From: Candidatus Saccharimonadota bacterium
GTDB lineage: Bacteria > Patescibacteriota > Saccharimonadia > Saccharimonadales > Saccharimonadaceae
Length of the DNA stretch: 64,000 nt
Direction: 5' to 3'
Assembly (NCBI GenBank): GCA_024402895.1
Contig: JAKSSX010000003.1
Span: 1-64,000, forward strand
The first letter of the stretch is position 1; each line of letters opens with the position of its first letter. The notes under the pieces were generated by a model. The model was not told the DNA's origin. It worked only from the letters and a program-made list of their open reading frames with translations, and ran no database searches. The position numbers were made by a program, and so were the translations under genes. Shown here one piece after another: positions 7,179-15,909 of this stretch.

Positions 7179-8642
7179 TTATTGTTTTCTCCGTGAATTA
7201 ATAAAGGCTTTTGCTCCTTTTTTGAAACCGTAAAGTGGTTCGGCGCGGAAGACTACTGAAAGGAATAGATAGATAATGGCGCCGGCTAGGATTTGGATTG
7301 CTAAGAGTACGTACATGTTGATTGGAGCTTTTCCAATAAAGTAAACTGCGACGGCCATAATGAGTGATAAAGCGATATAGCCGAAGGAGTCGCCGACCTG
7401 CTCTTTTAAGGTATAACCGAAGAGTTTCTTGTTGTGGCGAGTATTAATGAATAGCGCGACGACGCCATAGACTGCGTTTGCTGCGCAGATTGCTAGCGGG
7501 CCAAAGAAGATGGCGCCGACGATCATCGCAAGATAAATAGGTTTCTTAATGAATTCGAGTTTAAGAATAATGTCGCTGCGGCCAACTGCTTTGATAGCCT
7601 GCATGTTGACTGTGTTTAGGATAGAAAAGACTTGCTGAAAACAGACGATTTGCAGGAATGGGACGCAGGCTAGCCATTTATCGGTAAGAAGAACACGGAT
7701 GATAGATTCGCCTGAGCTTGCGATACCGAGAAGTAGTGGGCACAAGAGATAGGTGCTAATTTTTGTGGCGCGACGGAGGGCGTTTTTGACGGCTTTTTTG
7801 TCGTGCTGAAGCTTCGAAATTGAGGAGAAAAGAACTGAGTCGAAAGCGACGTTGAGGTTATTTCCTACGATGGTTGGGATTTGCTCACCTTTATTGTTGT
7901 ATGCGAGATCTGCGGAAGAAAAGCGTACGCCGATAATGAGGCCACGAAGCTGATCGAAAAGTGTGCCAATGAAACTTGAAGCCATAATTTTCCAGCCGAA
8001 GCCGAAGAGTTTCTTGAAACGTAGCTTCGAGAAAAGCATCTTTGGGCGCCAGTCGATAGTGATAAATAGGACGAAAGTGTCGATGAAGGAGTTGGTGAGA
8101 TATTGAGCTACAAGCGCCCAGACGCCGAAGCCGTTGAGTGCCATTACGATACCAACTACTGCGGAAACGAGTGTGCCAAATAGAGTCGAGAAGAAGAATT
8201 TCTTGAAAATCATCTTCTTGGCGACGTAGGCTTGCTGGATTGTGCTAAAAGCGGCGATAGGAAGTTTTAGGCCCATGACACGAAGGACTGGGGTGAGAAG
8301 ATCGTCGTGATAAATTGCGCTAATTAGTGGCGCGGTGAAAAATAGAATTAAATATAGAACAACAGATGAGACGAAGCTAGCCCAGAACATTGTCGAGAAA
8401 TCGAGTTCATCGGAATCTTTCTTCTGGACGAGTGATGCGCCGAGGCCACTTGAGACGAAAACGTTTGCTAGAGTAATGAAAATTGTGACGCAAGCGATAG
8501 TGCCGTATTGCTCTGGAAGTAACAATCTAGCAAGGACAATTGAGACGACGAAGCTGATTAGCTGTGCGGTAATTCTTTCGCCGAAGCGCCAAAAAAGTCC
8601 GGAAATTGTGCGTTGTTTTAGATTTTTTTCTTGAGCACTCAT
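7179..8642 (-). CDS. Polysaccharide flippase, Wzx/MVF-like
   Basis: A 487-residue integral membrane protein with about 12-14 hydrophobic helices, of the oligosaccharide flippase/MATE-like fold. The N terminus (LKQRTISGLFWRFGERI, then LLPEQYGTIACV) is typical of WzxC-type lipid-linked sugar exporters. It should move undecaprenyl-linked glycan units across the membrane for the surface polymer built by the neighbouring transferases. It is 1 base from the downstream capsule transferase gene and 7 bases from the upstream GT2 gene, so it sits in one operon. Confidence 0.88.
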   Translation of the reverse strand: MSAQEKNLKQRTISGLFWRFGERITAQLISFVVSIVLARLLLPEQYGTIACVTIFITLANVFVSSGLGASLVQKKDSDELDFSTMFWASFVSSVVLYLILFFTAPLISAIYHDDLLTPVLRVMGLKLPIAAFSTIQQAYVAKKMIFKKFFFSTLFGTLVSAVVGIVMALNGFGVWALVAQYLTNSFIDTFVLFITIDWRPKMLFSKLRFKKLFGFGWKIMASSFIGTLFDQLRGLIIGVRFSSADLAYNNKGEQIPTIVGNNLNVAFDSVLFSSISKLQHDKKAVKNALRRATKISTYLLCPLLLGIASSGESIIRVLLTDKWLACVPFLQIVCFQQVFSILNTVNMQAIKAVGRSDIILKLEFIKKPIYLAMIVGAIFFGPLAICAANAVYGVVALFINTRHNKKLFGYTLKEQVGDSFGYIALSLIMAVAVYFIGKAPINMYVLLAIQILAGAIIYLFLSVVFRAEPLYGFKKGAKAFINSRRKQ

Positions 8643-8649
8643 GATTTTT

Positions 8650-9663
8650 CTATTTCGTTTCCTTTTGCCCCGTTGCGCTAAAGAGTGAATTTAACATGAT
8701 TGGCGAACCGAGTAATAGTTTAATTTTTAGTTTCATCTTTGACGGGACATCGGTTTTCTGCAGAGCTTTTGCGTCGCTTTTATTTTTTGCGATTAGCTCT
8801 TTGATAGTCTTTTTGCCATCTTTAAGTCTGCAAATATCTTTGTAGTGGAAGCCGACAAAATCGATGAGAAAAGTGATTTTCATCTTGGTTAAATCATGAA
8901 CATAACTATCGAGGTGGTGCTTTTTATAGAATTTAATTCTAGCGTCGATCGCATCGACAATATCTAAGCGATTAAGCGAGAAGGAATGGATAATACTGTC
9001 TTCGCGCTGATAGTAGTAATAAAGTGGCTTTAGGTTGTAGGAAATTTTGTTGGCGAGATTAAACTCTTCGGCGACAATGAATTCATCTTCATTAATTCTG
9101 CCATCTTCGTAGCGAAGTTTAGCGAAGATTTCTGCCTTGAAAAGCTTATTCCATTGTACAGTCGAGACTACGCCATAAGTGCTGTAATGCTCGCTAGGCG
9201 CGATATAGGCAAACTTCTCTTCTCCGGATAAGATGAATTGAGTTTTTGGATAGCTATTTTTACTCTGCTTTTTATCTGTAAAAGGAATGAAATCGCAAAT
9301 AGAAATGTCGGCGCCAGTTTTTGTGATGTCTTCATAAAGATGTTCAACGGTTTCTGGCGCGATATAATCGTCGCTATCAACAAAAAGGACATATTGGCCA
9401 GCCATAACATCGATGCCGGCATTACGAGCACTGGAAAGACCGCCGTTCTTTTTGTGAACGACTTTGACGCGGTTGTCTTTCTTTGCGTAATCGTCGCAAA
9501 GCTTTCCGCTGTTATCTGGAGAGCCGTCATCGACGAGGATGATTTCTAGGTTGCTATAAGTTTGTTTTACAAGAGAATCGACGCAGCGAAAAAGATACTT
9601 CTCTACGCGGTAAACTGGGACAATAATAGAGATTAATTCGCCAGATTTTCTCTTGTTTGGCAT
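8650..9663 (-). CDS. Family 2 glycosyltransferase
   Basis: A 337-residue GT-A fold transferase. The N-terminal domain shows ISIIVPVYRVEKYLFRCVDSL, the nucleotide-binding ILVDDGSPDNSG, and the metal-binding LFVDSDDYI (D-x-D-like, about residue 98). The start is set at ATG 9663 (MPNKRKS): a TAAAAT box ends 7 bases before it, and the longer reading frame would run through that promoter. It heads the minus-strand glycan operon and is divergent from another GT2 gene. The sugar it transfers is unknown. Confidence 0.88.
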   Translation of the reverse strand: MPNKRKSGELISIIVPVYRVEKYLFRCVDSLVKQTYSNLEIILVDDGSPDNSGKLCDDYAKKDNRVKVVHKKNGGLSSARNAGIDVMAGQYVLFVDSDDYIAPETVEHLYEDITKTGADISICDFIPFTDKKQSKNSYPKTQFILSGEEKFAYIAPSEHYSTYGVVSTVQWNKLFKAEIFAKLRYEDGRINEDEFIVAEEFNLANKISYNLKPLYYYYQREDSIIHSFSLNRLDIVDAIDARIKFYKKHHLDSYVHDLTKMKITFLIDFVGFHYKDICRLKDGKKTIKELIAKNKSDAKALQKTDVPSKMKLKIKLLLGSPIMLNSLFSATGQKETK

Positions 9664-9722
9664 ATACCTTATTTTACCACATAATCTGTTAGCGGGCCGC
9701 CTCATGGTATAATTAGGCTAGA
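9664..9722. promoter_or_regulatory. Divergent leaderless promoters between two GT2 genes
   Basis: On the minus strand TAAAAT (9671-9676) ends 7 bases before the ATG at 9663. On the plus strand TGGTATAAT (-10 at 9708-9713) ends 9 bases before the ATG at 9723. Neither gene has a Shine-Dalgarno. Confidence 0.65.
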
Positions 9723-10676
9723 ATGAATAAACTTATTTCGGTGATTATTCCGGTATATAATTCCGAAAAAACTATCGGCAGATGTGCAGACAGTTTATCT
9801 TTTCAGTCTGATGAGAATTTTGAAGTTATTTTCGTGAATGATGGATCGCCCGATAAATCGGGAGAGATTCTTGAAAAATATTGCGCAAAAGATAAACGTT
9901 TCAAGTTGATTACAACTAAGAATTTTGGTGCCGCTGCAGCGCGTAATACTGGCATTGAGAAATCTAGTGGTGAGTATATTTGTTTTGTTGATTCTGATGA
10001 TATTGTTTCGCCGAATTATTTGAGCAAAATGCGCGAGTTGCTAGGCGATGGCGTGGATGCGGTTTGCACAAAGTATGCTCGTAATAAAGAAGATAATTTT
10101 GAATCTATTAAGGAAACCGGTGAGACTTTGAGTGGTAAGGATGCGGTTGATGCCCTACTCAGCATGAAGATAGATAATGGACCAGTGGCGAAGTTGTTTA
10201 CTAGAAAAGCTATTGGCGACGTTAGAATGCCGGATACCCCCGTTGCGGAAGATTTGTATTTTAACTATGAAGTTTTCACTAAGGCAAAGAAAGTTGTAAC
10301 GAACGACTCCATCTTATACTCGTATATTGAGGCAAAGGATAGTTTGTCGACTAAGAAGTTTTCTGCTGAGCGTATGAAAAGCCTTGAGATTGTCCAAAAA
10401 ATTGACGAGCGTGAGCATAGTTTTCTATCGATGGCTCGCGTCTTTATGGAAGCGTATTTTATTTGCGAACAGATTGTAACGAGCAAAGTAACTGAAGAAT
10501 ATAGCGAAGAGTACAAAAAAGTTTGCTCGATTTTAGAGAAAAATAGGAAAGAAATATTAAATAACAGCTCCGCGACAATGCGTCAGAGATTAATTGCGGC
10601 ATCGTTGAAATTTGGTCCGAAATTTACCGTAAGAATGACAACTGCAAAAGGCGCAATAAGGAGAAAAATGAAATGA
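9723..10676 (+). CDS. Family 2 glycosyltransferase
   Basis: A 317-residue GT2 enzyme with ISVIIPVYNSEKTIGRCADSL, VIFVNDGSPDKSG and the D-x-D-like ICFVDSDDIV (~residue 93). A conserved C-terminal acceptor half follows, with MPDTPVAEDLYFNYEVF, where the E-D pair is typical of this subgroup. It overlaps the next GT2 gene by four bases (ATGA), so the two are translationally coupled. The pair resembles each other closely and probably arose by duplication. Confidence 0.88.
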   Translation: MNKLISVIIPVYNSEKTIGRCADSLSFQSDENFEVIFVNDGSPDKSGEILEKYCAKDKRFKLITTKNFGAAAARNTGIEKSSGEYICFVDSDDIVSPNYLSKMRELLGDGVDAVCTKYARNKEDNFESIKETGETLSGKDAVDALLSMKIDNGPVAKLFTRKAIGDVRMPDTPVAEDLYFNYEVFTKAKKVVTNDSILYSYIEAKDSLSTKKFSAERMKSLEIVQKIDEREHSFLSMARVFMEAYFICEQIVTSKVTEEYSEEYKKVCSILEKNRKEILNNSSATMRQRLIAASLKFGPKFTVRMTTAKGAIRRKMK

Positions 10677-11644
10677 AAACTCCATTAGTTTCGATTATTA
10701 TTCCTGTTCATAATGCAGAACGTTACATTGATCGCTGTATTGAGAGTATTTTGGAGCAGGATTATAAGAACTATGAAATTATTGCCGTTGTTGATAATTC
10801 ACAGGATGCTTCGTTGGCGATTTTAAATAAATACGCGAGCGAAAATATGAAATTAAAGATAATCGAATCTAGTGCTGGTAGTCCTGGCGGTGCTAGAAAT
10901 AATGGTCTTAAGAGTGCTAGCGGTGATTTGATTATGTTCGTTGACGCTGACGATGCTCTATATAGTGGCGCGATTAGCCGTTTGTTTGACGTAATGGAAT
11001 CGACAGAGAGCGAAATTGTTGTTGGCGCATACTCTGGCGACGAAGTTGTTGAGCAGCCAAAGAAATCTATTACGGTTTATGGTTTCGAAAAGGCTAGAAT
11101 TAAGATGCTCTACCAGGAGATTTCAGCTGCGCCGTGGGCGAAGTTGTATCGTGCTGAGACAATTGGAAAAATGCGCTTCCCTGATTATATGATGGCTGAA
11201 GATAAGCTATTTAATTACTTAGTTTTTAGCAAAGCAAAACAAATTGCCGTCGATAATCAGTATTGCTACAGGTATATTCAGAATGAATCTGGTCTAGTTT
11301 TGAAGCCATTTAGTGTGGAGCGTATGGACGGCTTGAAAGCGATTGCGGATATGGAAAAGATTGCGACCGAAAATAATGAGTCGGAAGAAATAATGGAAGC
11401 AATAAAATGTTGCTATTTCTTTGATGCGTTTAGCGATCTTTATACGATTAAAAATACGAAATCCGGCAAAAAGAAATTTGGTAAAGAATATAAATATTTG
11501 TCTGGCGTCGTAAAGCAGAATGCTCAGGCTGTAATAGATTCAAAATATGCTTCAAAGCGTCAAAAACGTTTTGCGAAAAACATGAAGCGCAGCATCAGTG
11601 GCACACTTAGCGCTATGAAAATTGTTGGAAAAATTCGCTCTTAA
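10673..11644 (+). CDS. Family 2 glycosyltransferase
   Basis: A 323-residue paralogue of the preceding gene: VSIIIPVHNAERYIDRCIESIL, the acidic loop LIMFVDADDALYSG and FPDYMMAEDKLFNYLVF align with it. In the usual VDDGS motif it reads AVVDNSQDAS, so one Asp/Gly position differs from its neighbour. Its stop codon interlocks with the convergent GT4 gene (shared TTAA at 11641-11644). It acts in the cytosol on an unknown nucleotide sugar, presumably for the same surface glycan. Confidence 0.86.
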   Translation: MKTPLVSIIIPVHNAERYIDRCIESILEQDYKNYEIIAVVDNSQDASLAILNKYASENMKLKIIESSAGSPGGARNNGLKSASGDLIMFVDADDALYSGAISRLFDVMESTESEIVVGAYSGDEVVEQPKKSITVYGFEKARIKMLYQEISAAPWAKLYRAETIGKMRFPDYMMAEDKLFNYLVFSKAKQIAVDNQYCYRYIQNESGLVLKPFSVERMDGLKAIADMEKIATENNESEEIMEAIKCCYFFDAFSDLYTIKNTKSGKKKFGKEYKYLSGVVKQNAQAVIDSKYASKRQKRFAKNMKRSISGTLSAMKIVGKIRS

Positions 11645-12699
11645 TTAAAAAGTTTGAGCCATTTTTTGCCGATTTTTTCGAGCGAGTAATTTTCTGAGAG
11701 TTTTCTCGATGCGATTCCTCTCTTCTGGATATCGCTTGATGAAATAAAGGATTTAATTTTGTTGGCTAAATCCGCAATATTGTCTTGTTCGGCAAAAATA
11801 ATAGTGTTAGTATTGTTGTCTATTTCGCGAAGCGACGGAATGTCGAAACTGATAATTGGTAAGCCGCTTGAAAGAGATTCGAGCGCAACCATTGGAAATG
11901 CTTCGCTATGGGATGAAAGTAAATAAGCTGAGCAAGTTAGGAGCTGTTTAGGTAGATCATCTGTAAAATTCTTAATTGCGATGAGCTTTTCGAGGTGATT
12001 TTGATGAATTAAATCAACGAGCCTGTCATGCTCTTCGCCGTCGCCATAGATAGTTAGATGCCATGGAGCGAAGTCGTCTTTAATGATAGCGACAGCTTCA
12101 ATTAGGCGATCGTAACCCTTAATGGCGGTTAGACGACCCGCCGCAACGAGTTCTTTACTGATGAGCGGCGCAGTTTTTTCCGGGTAATTAGTGATAATAT
12201 TTGGAATGACGGCTGGATTTTTGACGCCGTGCTTCTGATAAATTTGCTTAGCGTTCTCTGTTAAAACGATGAATTTATCGGCACGCTTGTAATAATGCGC
12301 GTTGAGAATGCGGCGAATTTTGCTGTAAGACTCCCAAGTAGCATGTTCGGTGCAGAAAATTCTGCCTGAATAGAGGCTCTTTTGTTGCAAAATTGGCATT
12401 GCTATCCAAGGATGGCAAGTAATTAGAATGTCGCTTTTATCTGATTCGTTTTTGAGAAAATCTGCGAGAGCGGTTTTGAGTTTTTTGCGATTAAGGATTT
12501 CGTCTGCAGGATAAGATAGATGCTCAATGGCAATATTTGGAGCTAATTTGAAGTGCGGTGTGCCCTCTTTAGTATTGAGGGAAACGATTTTTATAGTGCA
12601 GTCGTTTTGCTGGAAATAATTAGACAAATTGCAAACTACGCGTTCGATGCCGCCAACCTGAGTAATGTCATTTATGATCCAAGTAATACGTTTTGACAT
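11641..12699 (-). CDS. Family 4 glycosyltransferase (GT-B fold)
   Basis: A 352-residue retaining-type glycosyltransferase. The N-terminal domain shows WIINDITQVGGIERVVCNLSNYF; the C-terminal domain shows LVAAGRLTAIKGYDRLIEAV, LTIYGDGEEHDRL and the E-x7-E motif region HSEAFPMVALESLSSGLPIISFD, which binds the nucleotide sugar. It overlaps folA by one base (TAATG), which places it in the thyA-folA transcript although its job is in glycan assembly. Confidence 0.9.
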   Translation of the reverse strand: MSKRITWIINDITQVGGIERVVCNLSNYFQQNDCTIKIVSLNTKEGTPHFKLAPNIAIEHLSYPADEILNRKKLKTALADFLKNESDKSDILITCHPWIAMPILQQKSLYSGRIFCTEHATWESYSKIRRILNAHYYKRADKFIVLTENAKQIYQKHGVKNPAVIPNIITNYPEKTAPLISKELVAAGRLTAIKGYDRLIEAVAIIKDDFAPWHLTIYGDGEEHDRLVDLIHQNHLEKLIAIKNFTDDLPKQLLTCSAYLLSSHSEAFPMVALESLSSGLPIISFDIPSLREIDNNTNTIIFAEQDNIADLANKIKSFISSSDIQKRGIASRKLSENYSLEKIGKKWLKLFN

Positions 12700-13184
12700 T
12701 AGTCTGCCCTTTCATAGAGAACGTGATCGTATGCGATTTCGCCATCTTGTCCGCTTTTAAGTACGGTTCTTTTATATAGATTTTTATCGAATTCCGGGAA
12801 GAAAGTGTCTGCTTCGCCGTCGCTTGCTTTTACTTCGGTAAGATAGAGTTTCGTGCAGTGAGGAAGCATTTGTTTGTAGACCATGCCTCCGCCGATAACA
12901 AAGTATTCTTCGGTTTCGTCTTTGTGCTCGGAAATAAATGCATCGAGATCCGTGACGGCATGAAGGTCTTCTGGGACTTCTTTTGCATCTGGGGCTAATA
13001 CGAAATGTTCACGCTGAGGGAGTTTGCCTGGAAGACTACGCCAAGTATTGAGGCCCATGAAAACTGGGTGGCCGACGGTAGTTTCCTTGAAAAACTTAAG
13101 GTCGCCAGGAATTTTGAAGACGAGGCCGCCTTTTTTGCCAAGTTCGTTGTTTTGCCCTACGGCTGCAATTAGTGAAAAACTCAT
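12699..13184 (-). CDS. folA: Dihydrofolate reductase
   Basis: A 161-residue enzyme that reduces dihydrofolate with NADPH, recycling the folate oxidised by ThyA. Visible hallmarks are the N-terminal SLIAAVGQNNELGKKGGLVFKIPGDLKFFKETT with the substrate-binding acid (D of PGDLKFF), HPVFMGLNTWRSLPGKLP for NADPH, and YFVIGGGMVYKQMLP. Normal length. It follows thyA after a one-base gap, the classic pairing. Confidence 0.95.
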   Translation of the reverse strand: MSFSLIAAVGQNNELGKKGGLVFKIPGDLKFFKETTVGHPVFMGLNTWRSLPGKLPQREHFVLAPDAKEVPEDLHAVTDLDAFISEHKDETEEYFVIGGGMVYKQMLPHCTKLYLTEVKASDGEADTFFPEFDKNLYKRTVLKSGQDGEIAYDHVLYERAD

Positions 13185-13185
13185 A

Positions 13186-14139
13186 TTAAGCTGTTACGTC
13201 CATTTTAATTTTACCTTGATGCTGATAATCGACGAGCTGGATATCTTTTAGCTCTTTAGAACTGTCGAATTTGAAGAAGTCTGTAATCTCTGGATTAATC
13301 CAAAGCTTTGGCGCGTCGTAGAGCTTGCCGTCTTTAGCGATCTTTTCGTCGCGGCGGCGGAGCTGTTCTTTAATGCCGTCGATCTGATTTTCGTAGATAT
13401 GTGCATCATTGATAACGTAAGTCATTTGGCCAGCTTCCATGCCGACAGATTGAGCGATAAGATGGCAAAGAACTGCGTATTGAGCGACATTGAATGGCAT
13501 GCCGAGTGGAACGTCATTGCTGCGAACGGTAACCATCATATTTAGGCGAGGCTTGTCGCTATTTGCATTGCTGACGTGCCATTGAGTATTCCAAACGCAG
13601 CTAGGAAGTGCTGCTGTCGGAAGCCATTCATTTTGCCAGAGAGACATAATCATGCGGCGGTTGCCGGGATTAGTTTTAAGAGTTTCAATGAGGCTTTGCG
13701 TGAGCTGGTAGCGATTAACGATCCAGCCGTATGCAGTGCCGATAGTGTGAGCAAAATCTTTTGGATCCCATTCTCTTCCTTGATATTTGCCGTCTTCTGG
13801 GATTTCCCATTCGTCCCAGATTTTGATGCCGCGATCATGGAGCCAGCGGACGTCGTTGCTTTGCTGCTGATAGATCCAGAGCATTTCTAGAACCGCAGTT
13901 TTGAAAGCAACGAATTTAGTCGTGAGAATTGGAAATTCCTCGGATAAGTCGAATTGGAGAACTTGATGAGGTAAGCGAATAGTTGCCGACTGAAGAGCGC
14001 CTTGGGCTGCGTGGTCTGGAATATTGTTGGTTGCGGTCTTATCTTTGCGCGTATCGGTTGCGGCGTAATTAACAATACGTTCGCCATGCTTGAGAATGCG
14101 CTCGCATAGATCGAGGTATTGTTCGTCGAATTTACTCAT
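13186..14139 (-). CDS. thyA: Thymidylate synthase
   Basis: A 317-residue enzyme that methylates dUMP to dTMP using methylene-tetrahydrofolate. It shows FPILTTKFVAFKTAVLEMLW, the active-site ALPSCVWNTQWHVS (catalytic Cys in PSC), the substrate-binding RSNDVPLGMPFNVAQYAVL, and INDAHIYENQIDGI. The length matches the longer Lactobacillus-type enzymes that carry an insertion. GGAGTTTTT precedes the ATG and TATAAT lies 24 bases upstream. It heads the thyA-folA-GT4 operon. Confidence 0.97.
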   Translation of the reverse strand: MSKFDEQYLDLCERILKHGERIVNYAATDTRKDKTATNNIPDHAAQGALQSATIRLPHQVLQFDLSEEFPILTTKFVAFKTAVLEMLWIYQQQSNDVRWLHDRGIKIWDEWEIPEDGKYQGREWDPKDFAHTIGTAYGWIVNRYQLTQSLIETLKTNPGNRRMIMSLWQNEWLPTAALPSCVWNTQWHVSNANSDKPRLNMMVTVRSNDVPLGMPFNVAQYAVLCHLIAQSVGMEAGQMTYVINDAHIYENQIDGIKEQLRRRDEKIAKDGKLYDAPKLWINPEITDFFKFDSSKELKDIQLVDYQHQGKIKMDVTA

Positions 14140-14174
14140 AAAAACTCCTAAATATCTAAAAATATTATAGCAAA

Positions 14175-14200
14175 GAAAAAACCGCCCATTACAGGCGGCT
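14175..14200 (-). terminator. Terminator overlapping the VanZ-like stop codon
   Basis: CCGCC (14182-14186) pairs with GGCGG (14194-14198), extended by flanking A/T pairs. On the minus strand a run of T residues follows. The stop codon of the VanZ-like gene is in the loop. Confidence 0.75.
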
Positions 14201-14602
14201 AGGTTTTGGCATAAAAAGCTTACAAAGAATGATTGCGATAAAGATGCCGCCAGTGTTGAGGGCGATATCGAAAATATCTAAGTAGCGTTCTGGGCAGAAA
14301 AACTGAATCAACTCATCGATTATGGCGACAGGAATACATAAGACGATTGTTGCTAAGGCCGGCTTCTTTAGACTGAAGTTGGCGGCGTAGTATGTCAGGA
14401 TGCCGAGAATGAAATGAATGCCAAAGTGAGCGCACGAACGTATGAATGAATGTAGAAACTCTGTCGCGTCGCCCATAGATAGCTGATTGGCTAGTCGCAT
14501 CGATAGTTCTTTACTGTCGCTTCCGGGTTGGCTGGAAAGAAAGAATACGACTATGAGCCAAAGTGCTGGTAAAGTCCAGCGAATAACTTTTTTAATGGCC
14601 AA
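14189..14602 (-). CDS. VanZ-like family membrane protein
   Basis: A 137-residue membrane protein with four hydrophobic helices. It shows the VanZ-family signature: an N-terminal FFLSSQPG loop, HSFIRSCAHFGIHFILGIL with buried His residues, and CIPVAIIDELIQFFCPERYLDIFDIALNTGGI with the D-E and D-x3-N-x2-G pattern. VanZ proteins affect resistance to teicoplanin or lipoglycopeptides in some Firmicutes; the biochemical role is unknown. The start is TTG at 14602, chosen because AAGGAGGTGG lies seven bases upstream. Confidence 0.85.
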   Translation of the reverse strand: MAIKKVIRWTLPALWLIVVFFLSSQPGSDSKELSMRLANQLSMGDATEFLHSFIRSCAHFGIHFILGILTYYAANFSLKKPALATIVLCIPVAIIDELIQFFCPERYLDIFDIALNTGGIFIAIILCKLFMPKPSRL

Positions 14603-14640
14603 ATGACCACCTCCTTAAGGTGCAAGTTTTTTAGCTATGT

Positions 14641-14652
14641 TAAAATTGTATC
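14641..14652 (+). promoter_or_regulatory. Leaderless promoter of murE
   Basis: TAAAAT (14641-14646) ends exactly six bases before the murE ATG. There is no Shine-Dalgarno. Confidence 0.6.
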
Positions 14653-15909
14653 ATGGGTATTAAAGAGAAAATTCCGTTTTATGATTCTTTAGTAATTCCT
14701 TACCACTATGGTAAGGCTGTAATGTTCGGTGCCGCAAAAGGTTTCCCTGGAAAGAGGCTGACTGTTATTGGTGTGACTGGAACGAATGGCAAGACGACGA
14801 CGTCGTTTATGATCTGGAAAATGTTGAATAACTCTGGTCGCAAGGCCGGCGTTATGACTACTGTTGGTTGGGGTGTTGATGAAATCCATGAGCAGATGGA
14901 GCACATGACCACTGTCGACGTGAAGCTTTTGAATGAGCGTATTAAGAAGATCGCTGACGCGGGCGCAGAATATTTGGTTCTAGAAATGACTAGCCATGCC
15001 CTATCACAGCATCGTGATCTTGGTATTCCGATTGATATTGCAGTGATGACAAATGTTACTCACGAACACTTGGATTATCATAAAACTTTTGAACGTTATC
15101 GTGATGCAAAACGTAAATTGTTCAAGAAAGCTAAATTTGGTGTTATTAATGCCGACGATCCTAGCGCAAAGTTCTTCGAGAGTGATACTGAGAGGCATGT
15201 AACTTATGGCATTAATTATGGCGATTTGAAGGCTGAGAAGGTTAAGCTTCGTCCAGATGGCGTCGAGTATGAAACTACTGATGGTCTTAAGATTAAAACT
15301 CGTATCGCTGGTCAGTTCAACGTTTCTAATTCCCTTGCCTGCGTTGCTGTTGGTCGTAGATTGGGCTTGAACGATAAAGAAATTGCAGACGGTATCTATG
15401 CGCTTACTGAAGTTGAAGGCCGCATGGTAAAGATCGACGAAGGTCAGAGCTTCACTGCTATTATGGATTATGCTCATACTCCTGATGCATTTGAGAAGTT
15501 GTTGCCAGATATGAAAAAAGCTACAACTGGTCGCTTGATTGTAATGTTCGGCTCCGCTGGTGGTCGTCGTGATCCATCTAAGCGTAAACCAATGGGTGAG
15601 ATTGCTGGTAAGTATGCGGATATTGTTGTTCTTACAGAGGAGGATGACCGCGATACGCCAGGCGAAGAGATTCTCGAGATGATCGCAGAAGGTGCTCGCG
15701 AGAGCGGTAAAAAGGATGGCGAGAATTTGATTAAGATTCTTGATAGGCCTACCGCTATCTTAGAGAGCTGCAAGATGGCGAAGAAAGGCGATACTGTTCT
15801 CTTCCTCGGTAAAGGCAACGAGAAGACAATCGAGCGTGCGCACGGCGCAGATGCTTACTACGAGCTTGATGAAATTAAGAAAGCTTTAAAGAAGATTAAG
15901 AAGGCGTAA
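14653..15909 (+). CDS. murE: MurE-like UDP-N-acetylmuramyl-peptide ligase lacking the usual N-terminal domain
   Basis: A 418-residue ATP-dependent Mur ligase that would add the third residue to the wall peptide. The central domain begins almost at once, with the P-loop VTGTNGKTTTSFM at about residue 42, then TMTSHALSQHR-like EMTSHALSQHRDLG, and TNVTHEHLDYHKT. The C-terminal domain shows DYAHTPDAFEKLL and FGSAGGRRDPSKR. The ~90-residue UMAG-binding domain of classical MurE is mostly missing. The motif that in E. coli reads DNPR reads DDRD here (EEDDRDTPGE), so the amino acid added cannot be predicted. The stop overlaps the next gene (TAATG). Confidence 0.88.
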   Translation: MGIKEKIPFYDSLVIPYHYGKAVMFGAAKGFPGKRLTVIGVTGTNGKTTTSFMIWKMLNNSGRKAGVMTTVGWGVDEIHEQMEHMTTVDVKLLNERIKKIADAGAEYLVLEMTSHALSQHRDLGIPIDIAVMTNVTHEHLDYHKTFERYRDAKRKLFKKAKFGVINADDPSAKFFESDTERHVTYGINYGDLKAEKVKLRPDGVEYETTDGLKIKTRIAGQFNVSNSLACVAVGRRLGLNDKEIADGIYALTEVEGRMVKIDEGQSFTAIMDYAHTPDAFEKLLPDMKKATTGRLIVMFGSAGGRRDPSKRKPMGEIAGKYADIVVLTEEDDRDTPGEEILEMIAEGARESGKKDGENLIKILDRPTAILESCKMAKKGDTVLFLGKGNEKTIERAHGADAYYELDEIKKALKKIKKA

